Source: Apodospora peruviana
Taxonomy: Eukaryota; Ascomycota; Sordariomycetes; Sordariales; Lasiosphaeriaceae
Direction: 5' to 3'
Length of the DNA: 64,000 bases
Assembly (NCBI GenBank): GCA_033439685.1
Contig: JAUEDM010000005.1
Span: forward strand, 1,984,001-2,048,000
In this document: piece after piece, positions 55,596 through 64,000 of the stretch
Position numbering within the stretch: the stretch's first letter is position 1
Layout: every line of letters begins with the position of its first letter
Program-made: the position numbers and the translations under genes
Notes under the pieces: generated by a model
The model's database searches: none
The model's input: the letters and a program-made list of their open reading frames with translations, nothing else
What the model was told of the DNA's origin: nothing

Positions 55596-57101
55596 ATGGA
55601 TTCCTCATTCTCTTCTTCTCTTGCCGCCACCAACGCTACCACCACCAACACCACCTCTTCCCCTCCAACCTCGTCCACATTCTCTCCTCCCTCTTCCCTT
55701 CTCATCATCGGTTCCGGTGTCTTTGGCCTCGGTACCGCGTGGGCTCTTAGCCGTCGCCCGGCCTTCTCAAACTGCTCCATCACTGTCGTTGACAGGTCTG
55801 ACCCCAACACCAATGTCTTCCCTGCCTCAGACGCCGCCAGCGTTGACACAAGCCGCATCGTCAGAGCAGACTACGCCGACCCAGCGTATGCTGCTCTGGG
55901 GGCCGAAGCCCAAGTCCTATGGCGCCAACAGACCAGCCCAACCGACCTAGGTGCTTGCGGGAGATACCATGAAAGTGGTCTACTTCTCGTCGCAGATGGG
56001 GTCCCACCACCCCCAAACACCCCTCCCCGCCCCGCCATCATCGACAAAACCAAGCTGACAGGCATGGACTACGCTCGGTACAGCTGGGCCAACGTTCTAC
56101 AACTCGCTGCACAGAATCCCGCGCTAGCCGGTCAGGTCCGCGAGACCCCCGACGTGGCAGCCATCCGCGCCGAGGCACGTACCGGCGGCGGCAGCTCCGG
56201 CGCCTGGGGCTACATCAACGACGGCAGCGGCTGGGCAGACGCCGGAGCGAGCATGGCGTGGCTCTACCAGCAAGTCAAGCAAACAGGACGCGTCACGTTC
56301 GTCGCTGGCACCGTGACATCCCTTGAACACAAAGGTTCCGCCGTCACCGGCGCCAAGCTCTCCGACGGACGCGTCCTCTCCGCCGACCTGGTGATGCTTG
56401 CCGCTGGGGCATGGACGGCAAGCCTGCTGGACATATCAGGACAGGCCGTCGCCACCGGCCAGGTTCTGGGTTATTTGGACATAACGGAAGCCGAACAGGC
56501 GCAGCTGAGCAACATGCCAACCATCCTGAACCTGAGCTCAGGCTTGTTCATCATTCCCCCGCGCAACAGGGTCCTCAAGATCGCCCGCCACGCCTACGGC
56601 TACCTGAACCCCACAGTCCCACAGACCGAGCCGCTTCCTCAATCACCCTCTGCGGCGGCTACTTTCAAATGCGACTCGCAGCAGTCAGTCTCACTGCCTC
56701 TGACATCCGCTTCTGATCCCACGCTGTCCATCCCTGCCGAAGGCGCTGAGGACCTCCGCGCCGCCCTACGCGAGATGGTCCCGCTTCCAGCGTTGTGGGA
56801 TCGCCCGTTCACCAAGACGCGGCTTTGCTGGTATTCGGACACGCCGACCGGAGACTTCGTGGTGGACTACCATCCGCAGTGGCAGAACCTGTTTGTTGCC
56901 TTTGGCGATAGCGGGCACGCCTTCAAGTTTATGCCTGTCATTGGCGACAAGACTGCCGACTGCATCATGAAGAGCTGCCCTCCTGAGTTCAAGGGCAAGT
57001 GGCACTGGAAGCCTGCCAATTCTTCTACTGTGGTCACGGAAGATGGAACAAGAGGGGGGAAACCAGGTCTCATTTTGGCAGAGGCGCTGGCGCAACGATG
57101 A
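55596..57101 (+). CDS. FAD-dependent amine oxidase, fructosyl-amino-acid/saccharopine/pipecolate oxidase family
   Basis: The CDS from the ATG at 55596 encodes 501 aa in one exon. After a Ser/Thr/Pro-rich N-terminus, LLIIGSGVFGLGTAWAL at about 35-51 is the dinucleotide-binding GxGxxG motif. ASVDTSRIVRADYADPAY matches the DAO-family signature of fructosyl-amine oxidases. LMLAAGAWTA and a late GDSGHAFKFMPVIG motif complete the FAD fold. The family oxidises secondary amines (fructosyl amino acids, sarcosine, L-pipecolate or L-saccharopine) with oxygen. The substrate cannot be fixed from sequence alone. No SKL-type peroxisomal signal is visible at the end (ALAQR). An upstream in-frame extension to 55338 exists but has no motif, so I use the later ATG. 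Confidence 0.87.
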   Translation: MDSSFSSSLAATNATTTNTTSSPPTSSTFSPPSSLLIIGSGVFGLGTAWALSRRPAFSNCSITVVDRSDPNTNVFPASDAASVDTSRIVRADYADPAYAALGAEAQVLWRQQTSPTDLGACGRYHESGLLLVADGVPPPPNTPPRPAIIDKTKLTGMDYARYSWANVLQLAAQNPALAGQVRETPDVAAIRAEARTGGGSSGAWGYINDGSGWADAGASMAWLYQQVKQTGRVTFVAGTVTSLEHKGSAVTGAKLSDGRVLSADLVMLAAGAWTASLLDISGQAVATGQVLGYLDITEAEQAQLSNMPTILNLSSGLFIIPPRNRVLKIARHAYGYLNPTVPQTEPLPQSPSAAATFKCDSQQSVSLPLTSASDPTLSIPAEGAEDLRAALREMVPLPALWDRPFTKTRLCWYSDTPTGDFVVDYHPQWQNLFVAFGDSGHAFKFMPVIGDKTADCIMKSCPPEFKGKWHWKPANSSTVVTEDGTRGGKPGLILAEALAQR

Positions 57102-58025
57102 CGACGGTGGAGCAGAGAACACACGACATCAACAGTTGGAGTTGAGTCGAGTCTCAGATCTACAAGGATGGATATAGGATGAATGAGTCAAACGGGAATA
57201 CAAAGTAAGCACATCACAAGTGAATACATGTTGCAGGCAGCTGAATGCGAATAAATATTGACATTTGGTGGACGGGAGACCACAACTAAACAATCGCGAG
57301 GACTCTAATGCTTGTTACGCCACTGATGTCTACTACGTAGATAAATCTTGTGGGAGACCAAGCTGCTAAGAGAACTAGCATGAGATAGTTGCGTGTCAAG
57401 CGCCACTACGAAGCCTCTCCTGAAAGCGTGTAAACGAACATTTCCTTTTATGGCAATGTTCCCTACGCTCTTCTGCGATAGTCTGCTGCCTTTGAATCAT
57501 CTACCTTGACGTTGCAAGATTGATAGAGTAGACGGGTTTGACTTAGCAGTCGCAGTCCTGTTCGACCAAACTCCTTGGTCATTTCCCTTTGCCCTCAAAT
57601 CACTCCGTGAGTGATAACGCATTAGGACAACCACCTGCTGATTAAAGACGGCAATCGACCTGCGCAAAATACCGTCGGCGCGCCTGCCTAAACAATCCCG
57701 CGCAATCTCTCTATGATAGTTGTAACGAGGTCTACCACCAACCCAGAAATATCAGGGTGTGCTTGGCCTTGTGTAAATTTCCGTCCGGAACGCCGATGCA
57801 ATGCTGTGAAAATGAAGGAAAAAAAGAAATAAAGCAAGTTGATACACATCCGAAACTGGCCTCATCAAGTGATGGGAACCGAGTGTCAGAGTCTTTTTTG
57901 GGTATGGGCGTCGTCATCGTCATGGCGAGGTTTTGGTTGGTTGGGTATTGTACAGTCGAAGATAGGTGTTGTAGGGTGAGGGGATGGTGTGTGATCAAAC
58001 CATCTTGCCAAGTTTTGAAAGGCAT
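57102..58025. other. Shared 3' region of oxidase and TBP genes
   Basis: A 0.9 kb gap lies between convergent stops. Only short frames occur. No gene seen. Confidence 0.65.
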
Positions 58026-58918
58026 TTAGACCTTCTTGAAATCTATATGTACGCAGTTCAAAGTTAGATAGATTGAAAAACATCAATAGGTGAAGTCGAA
58101 ACTAACCTTGCAAGACAGGGTAGATCATCTCGAAGGCTTGATAAATCTCCTCGCGCACCTTGGCGCCAGTGAGGACAATCTTGCCGCTCACGAAAATGAG
58201 CAAGACAATCTTGGGCTTGATCATGCGATAGATGAGACCCGGGAACAGCTCAGGCTCATATGAGCTGAAGTTGTGATGCTTTGAGGCCAGGCCTTCGAGA
58301 CGGATCGGGAACTTGATGTCGCACGAGCCGACAATGTTCTGGATCTTGAAGTCCGTAAACTTCGCGTTGAAGCCCAGTTTCTGGATGATGCGGGCATACT
58401 TGCGCGAGGCAAGCTTAGAGTCGTCCTCCGACTTGGCACCAGTGACCACCATCTTACCACTCGCGAAAATGAGCGCCGTCGTCTTCGGCTCGCGAATACG
58501 CATGATGACAGCGGCGAAACGCTTCGGGTTGTACTCGGCATTTCTCGCATGCAGTGCGATCGTCTTGAGGTCTAAACGGCAATCCAAATTGACCGTGGCA
58601 ACGATATTCCTGATACGAGAGTCAGCCCCCAAGCCTCATTTTGAGAAATCCACACAGGGTTTCCTACTGCAGGGTCGGAGTCAGTCCACTATGAGCTGGC
58701 TGCTGAGCGCCTGGAGTTGCAGCCGGGGTCGCGGGAGTCACCCCGGAGCCGTTGGTGGCTTGGTATCCCAGCTGGTTGCCGTTCACCGCGGATCCCTTGT
58801 CATGGGCGGTCGCAGGAGGAGTAAGCTCATGGGCTGCGCCAGGGAACGACAGGGATCCAGGTGCAGTGAAGGCCTTGGCCTGCGCAGCGTTGGAAGGATG
58901 AGTCTGAATCGCCTCCAT
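58026..58918 (-). CDS. TBP: TATA-box-binding protein (TBP)
   Basis: Exons 58918-58668, 58609-58107 and 58042-58026 (17 nt) encode 256 aa. The non-conserved N-terminus (about 82 residues, Ala/Pro/Thr-rich) is followed by the two-repeat saddle starting at LQNIVATVNLDCRLDLKTIA. Repeat 1 has FASGKMVVTGAKSED, and repeat 2 has FVSGKIVLTGAK and ends with DFKKV. The last exon supplies only Asp-Phe-Lys-Lys-Val. TBP nucleates transcription by RNA polymerases I, II and III. The core appears intact with no missing DNA-contact Phe residues. Confidence 0.97.
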
Positions 58919-60144
58919 CTTGATCCAAATGTGAGAACGTCTGGGACCTGAAATTTCTTTCGGCGAACAGATCTGAGCTCGGGGCGCTTTTGTCAGCGTG
59001 TGTTTGGCTAAATGAATGATGATCTGAGTGGGAGTGAAAAGTGAGAGTGAACGCCAAGCTTGCAAAAGGTGGTGTTCGGGGAATGGTTCAGTGGCAGCGA
59101 AAAAGGTGGCCCTTTTTATATTCGCGGGGTTGCTGGCGGTGTGCACGGGCCACGCCACCAGCTGTGACGCTCATCGCGTGTTCGGGACGACAAGATTGGA
59201 GATGCAAATGCACAACCACCAAAATTCACCAAAAGAGTGCATCGCAGTAAATGACAAGGTGGCTTACCAGATGTGGGAGATGAACAAGTTAATGTCTCCC
59301 CTACACACTGCTGCTCGTAGCAAACACCTTGCGATGGTCGAGATCTCTCGATCAAATGACCACGAGATAAGACCTTTTGCCAAAGACCTCTCGTCAATCG
59401 CGCTCGCTCGACGGCGATGATGTAATGATCTGGGTGTCGGAAGGTGACTGACGACGATGCGAAATGTCACGACGGATGCGGTCGGGGACAGCAAGCAAAC
59501 TGCACTGTGGCCTGTGCAAATGTGATCTTTTATTGAGCTCGACGATATTTTTGGTCGACGGCGACAGAGGAGGCCGGATTCCTTTTGGATGTGCAAAGGC
59601 GCCGCGATGACGAGTCGTCGGGATCCTTTGTCCAGAAAAGAGGGATCGATCTCCTGTCAGCCGACAGATTAAACCCTTTACCTAAATGAGAGATGCGCCC
59701 ACACAACGCAGGTATGTAGAGTGAAAGAGGCAAATGCAATACAGCAGCAGAGGGTACTGAGCTGTATGTGGTCTGAAGACGATGCTTCGGTGTGAGAGGG
59801 AGGTGAGAAGTGTGGTGGGGAATGGAAAAGAAATTGAGGCCAAACGTAAGTAGCAGATACGTAGGGCCGGGTCGGGACTTCCGCGCAAGAATCTCAAAAC
59901 AGATGAGTTGGAGGGAACGTGGGCTTCTTATAATTTTCACCCAACACACGCTGGGATGCCTCAGGCCGCTACGCTAACCTTGTGGCGGCTTATCCCTTGG
60001 TCGTCGCTGTTTTGGGGGGCGCATTAGGACGGCATATGACCAATCAAAATGCAGAAGACCCGGAATTTATCTCTTTTTTCGGGCCTGGACCACACACCTT
60101 CCGCCTTTCTGCCCACCACCAAGGCCGGTCATGCAGCCAAATCT

Positions 60145-61371
60145 GAGGTACCGGTACTTCCTGTAGCATCCTGAAATGCAAAATGCCCATACAAGACCCG
60201 CTCACACCGTTGCATTTCGCACCTGAAACACCTTGATCTTTCTTTAATTTTTGATGCTCCTGCTTTCCATTCTCTTCATCTCTTTCCAACACCAAAGGAA
60301 AACAACCGACTATTTTACTGATGCAACAAGACGTGCGCTCTTTCGACCGTTCCTTTCTTCACCACCAGCTCAGTCTAAGAATGGCCTCCTCCTCGAGCTG
60401 TAAGACGCACGTGCCGGGTGAAATACAAAAGCAGCACGCCCTCGGATATCTCACCATTTCACTTTCCTCCTGCAACAGAGCCCCTGATAATCGCCACTTT
60501 CTCTCCGCTGGAAACGACATCCACATACTACATACCTGAAGGCTCGAGCAACCTTCTCAGTGTTGCGATCACCGGTTAGTTTGTTCCCTAGGGTACGCTT
60601 TCCTTTGTTAACCATGGCTACTCCCAAACAAACACTTCTTCAATCACGACATGAGCCACGGATATGGGATAATGCATTCCTCTCTCCTTCTTCCCCAAAT
60701 ACTGAAGTTTGGATTCGGCTGCGGGCAGTGGCATCGCGAATTGCAACAGTTGCCGTGCCAATTTCTAGGGTCGAACAAACGGCAAACCCGGCAATACAGC
60801 TCCTCGCCCTCTTGTCGAATCGCCGAGAGGCGATATAACTCGGTTCTTGAGGCGGCCGGTCATGGTTACCAGTCCGTCGAACCCTACGGAGTACACTATG
60901 GCCAACATCTCAAAGTTCGATGGCGTACGCCAGAGAAATCGGCTTCGTCAACAGCCAGGTTTGGATGCTGCATAGGATTCCACCAAGGCGTCCATTGGGA
61001 ATTCGTGTTGGTAACCACATGCATCATCCGTCTTCATCCTTCAGAACTCAGCATTCCATCGCGAATGGCTCGCTCTTGGCGGTCTTGCTAACCGACACAT
61101 CTTGTCCTCGACACACTGCACAGCTAACAGCCAAACCTCGGTTCAACACCAAAGTTTGCAACGACAGTTCGAGATGACCGCGGTCATTCCGATTATTCTT
61201 ATCGTGACGCGATAGGCAGCCATCGTGGCGGCTCAACAGCTCGTACGGGTCCATATCAGCCAAATCTCAGACCAAGCGATCGCTGATAGGTGAGATGAGT
61301 TTTGGGCCCCCGCTTTGACATCGCCCAGCTTGTTAGGTCGGAAAAGGGGCCGCTTGGAGGTACCGGTACTT
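60145..61371. repeat. Duplicated 15-bp GAGGTACCGGTACTT
   Basis: The same 15 bases occur at 60145-60159 and 61357-61371 in direct orientation. They contain the perfect palindrome GTACCGGTAC. No function is assigned. Confidence 0.6.
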
Positions 61372-61944
61372 GGCAGACTTAAGATTCAGATTGGCCCGTG
61401 TAGCTTCAAAGCGCACACCCCTGTCATCCTTGTCTCCCTTTCCTCCCTTCTTCCCTTGCTCCTTCTGGTTTACCCAGCACCAGCCTCGTTTATGACTCAC
61501 ACTCACCAAATGGCCCGCCACCCGCCCATCGCACTCCACAAGAATCAAAAGAAAAATCGATCGCCAACCAAGATCGAACCGAAAAAATGTTTCCACGCTG
61601 TCCGTCCATTCCGGAAACAGCAAAGGAGGGCTCTGATGACCACTAACGCCGCTGTCAACGAAGTGCTTCAGGCGTATCGCAACTTGCGATGGCAAGAATC
61701 CTTATTTTATACCTGCGCCGCAGAAATCACCGAGTCGATGATGCGCGCCAGAGCCTTGCATCAGCCTGGACTGCGAGTGCGAAAAAAGAAAAGAAGAGCA
61801 CATCTCCTGCAGCTTGCAGCCTGCTCCCTCCCTCCTTTTGTCCCTTTGAGCCCCTGCGAGCCTCAGGCAGAGATGCATCCGGAGTTTGCTTGGCCCGCCA
61901 AAAGCCCAAAGGGTTGCATGAAAACTGCCGTGATTCATTGGCAC

Positions 61945-62145
61945 ATTGGGCATGTAATACGGGTTATATACCATATAGAGGTAAAAGTAAGACGCAGAGA
62001 GTTTTCACTTATTATAACATTACCATAACTATATCGGATACAGATATACGAAAACCCACTGTAAAGTTTAATACAGACTCGTATTTACGGAGTACGGATA
62101 ACGGGTGCTCTAATCAGTACGGGTTACGGATACTTTTGTTGTCGA
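61945..62145. repeat. Possible relict repeat with TACGG units
   Basis: TACGGGTTA occurs near 61957 and 62118. TACGGAGTACGGAT lies at about 62086-62099, with a further TACGGAT nearby. The segment is more AT-rich than its surroundings. This looks like a degraded repeat or small transposon remnant, but no clear terminal inverted repeats or target-site duplications could be fixed by eye. Confidence 0.35.
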
Positions 62146-62601
62146 GGAAACTGTGCCGCGGCACGCCCATCCAGCGCGCACTATCCCGAAGCTTCTGTCC
62201 TCTCGCTACCGTGCGCCGTGCGCATGCCAACCAAAGTGCTTAAATTGGCTTGCGGGAGTCACGTGTTTGCTCATTTACCAATCCGACGACTGAAAATTTT
62301 GGTCCTTAGCCGATTGGCTAGCTCAGATGGGACAGACGCGCGTCCTACGCGTTCAGCTTCTGTTCAACTATCCAGGCGGTGCCAGGCACTTATGCCGGCC
62401 GCCACTTCCAGGCTCCACTGCCAGTGCCACCGGACTCTGAGCCTTGCGTTCAATGATGTGGTTTGGTTAACTTGAAGCTGCTGTTTGAACACGCTGGGTG
62501 TCTGGAAATGTAACTGTTTCCATGAGGCGGCATCACGAAGAATAAGAAGAGAAAAGAAAGGAAATTGTCACGATGATCGCGATAGTACGTCACGTCGCGT
62601 C

Positions 62602-62624
62602 TGTGGCGTGGCGTGGCGTGGCGC
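62602..62624. repeat. (GTGGC)n microsatellite
   Basis: GTGGC is repeated about four times in tandem in the gene-poor region. Confidence 0.8.
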
Positions 62625-63231
62625 GTTACAACGCTTCGTGATAATCTTAAATGAGGTTGCACTTCTCATTTCAAGACTTTTGTCTACCGATCTAGGGAAT
62701 ATGCGAATGCAATGCATACCATCCCGCCTGCAAACGATATTCATTTCCTTTTTATCTCGTTAGGCCTTGCCGAAGAGAGCTTAAGAGTGGTCACAAGGTA
62801 ACTGTAAGTGCAGTTTACAGGTACGTTCTTAAACTTGATCCATTTCCCTGCCCGCTTGAGAACCCTTGGTGCCTCCAATCTGTCCAGTCATCAATCTTGA
62901 AGGCCGCAGTTTGTCAGAATACGGAATATGGCGAATGAGTATCAAACAGCCTCAAAAGGACACAGGAAAACAGAATAGAGCTGCCATCAATAATTTCAGC
63001 TTCAATACCAGGTATATACCTGCCTCAATAACCCTCCCCAAATAAACCCCTCGCTGGAAGATCTCCAATTTATGAGAATAGGGGCTCCCCGTAATGGCAA
63101 ATGTAAACACCACAAAAGACTGCCGTTTACCTACCTACCTATATACAACAAAAGGAACGTGAAGACAGATCAAAAGTGACTACAAATCATTCTATTTTCT
63201 TTCTTCTTAACCAACCAGACAGACTAAAGAA

Positions 63232-64000
63232 TCATGTCATGTAATACTTGGGCCCTTCGCCGCCCTGCGGAACCTGCCAATTGATATCCTGCTTCGGCGC
63301 CTTGATATCACACGTCTTGCAGTGAATACAACTATGATTCCAGTCAAGTCAGTCACCAACCCCCCTATTCCATATAAACAGAAAGAAGAAAACTTACTTC
63401 TGCGCATTAATCTGAAACCGCACCCCCTCCGGCTTACTCGCGTCATCAACGTATTCATACACGCCCGCGGGACAGAACCGGTTCTCCAAGCCCTTAAACG
63501 GCGGGTACGTTTCCGCAGTATGCTTGTCCCAGTCTTTGACCTGCAGATGCACCGGCTGGTCCTCCTCATGGTTCGTGCCAGTCCGGGAAACGCTCGTCAG
63601 GATATCGAAGGTGATCTTGCCGTCGGGCTTGGGATACTCGATCTTCTTACACTGCTCCGCCGTTTTTGTGGAAGCGTGATCCGGCACCTTGTGCTTGAGT
63701 GTCCAGGGCACTCTGCCCTTAAACACAAACGCCTCCAGCGCAGAGTACAAAACCCCGCCGTACATGCCCAGCGGCGAGTGGAAAGACGGCCGCATGTTGC
63801 GCACCTCCTTCAGCTCCTTCCAAACGTCCGACTTGCGCAGCGCGTCCTCGTAGTCGTACAAGAACACAGACCCTTCGTCCTGGCTGTCCTGGAGCGCCTT
63901 CCACGTAGCTTCCGCAGCAAGCATGCCGGACGTCATGGCGTTGTGTGTACCTTTAACCTTGGGCACATTCACCAAACCGGCAGAGTCACCAATCAGGGCG
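63232..64000 (-). CDS. Electron-transfer-flavoprotein:ubiquinone oxidoreductase, C-terminal part (cut by window edge)
   Basis: Two exons are visible: 64000-63398 (continues beyond the window) and 63331-63232. The FAD-fold end reads ALIGDSAGLVNVPKVKGTHNAM, followed by the ubiquinone-binding and 4Fe-4S regions. RFCPAGVYEY and, across the intron, NCIHCKTCDIKAP supply the four cluster cysteines. The protein sits on the matrix face of the inner mitochondrial membrane and passes electrons from fatty-acid and amino-acid dehydrogenases via ETF to ubiquinone. The intron interrupts the iron-sulphur motif and its removal restores it. Confidence 0.96.

Larger units (their letters stand above)
58919..63231. 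other. 4.3 kb gene-poor region
   Basis: This is the longest stretch without a supported gene. It starts with TBP upstream sequence and ends with the ETF-QO 3' flank. The 237-codon frame at 61315-62028 and others lack motifs. A 15-bp sequence is present twice (60145-60159 and 61357-61371), and an AT-rich patch with repeated TACGG units lies at about 61945-62145. A relict repeat or non-coding RNA is possible. Confidence 0.5.

Noticed and set aside
61315..62028. 237-codon plus-strand frame in the gene-poor region
   Set aside because: Runs into the AT-rich relict repeat patch and shows no motif.

Overview
The window is nuclear DNA from a filamentous ascomycete, most likely a Sordariomycete. Genes carry short GT-AG introns (about 50-130 bp), protein-coding genes lie on both strands with no operon structure, and the families are fungal (copper-fist regulator, Ndt80-like regulator, GH3-GNAT fusion, fungal PAN2, eRF3 with a QGY-rich N domain). 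I reconstructed 20 protein-coding genes, 19 complete and 1 cut by the right edge. For every complete spliced gene the proposed exons sum to a multiple of three and rejoin conserved motifs. I found no recognisable tRNA, rRNA, CRISPR array or intact transposon.

Region 1 (0.6-13.8 kb) looks like an N-acetylglucosamine (GlcNAc) catabolic cluster: a GH3 beta-N-acetylglucosaminidase-like protein fused to GNAT domains (nag3-like), an Ndt80/PhoG-fold regulator (ron1-like), a divergent hexokinase (hxk3-like GlcNAc kinase) and a glucosamine-6-phosphate deaminase (dam1-like). Together they would release GlcNAc, phosphorylate it and convert GlcN-6-P to fructose-6-P and ammonia. The GlcNAc-6-P deacetylase (dac1) and GlcNAc transporter (ngt1) expected in such clusters are not in the window and may lie to its left. 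A cytochrome P450 follows tail-to-tail with dam1.

Region 2 (17-37 kb) is mostly housekeeping: PAN2 deadenylase, a mitochondrial 2-oxoglutarate/malate-type carrier, a short-chain dehydrogenase, translation release factor eRF3, a RanGTP-binding-type protein and a SNF2 helicase whose start appears to lie in a 5-nt coding exon.

Region 3 (38.8-50 kb) has two divergently transcribed four-helix membrane proteins that look like distant paralogues, an EFM7/NNT1-type methyltransferase, an SR-like nuclear protein and a Mac1/GRISEA/Cuf1-type copper regulator.

Region 4 (52-64 kb) holds an SR140-type spliceosomal protein, a fructosyl-amine/pipecolate-type FAD oxidase, the TATA-binding protein, a gene-poor 4.3 kb stretch with possible relict repeats, and the 3' end of electron-transfer-flavoprotein:ubiquinone oxidoreductase.
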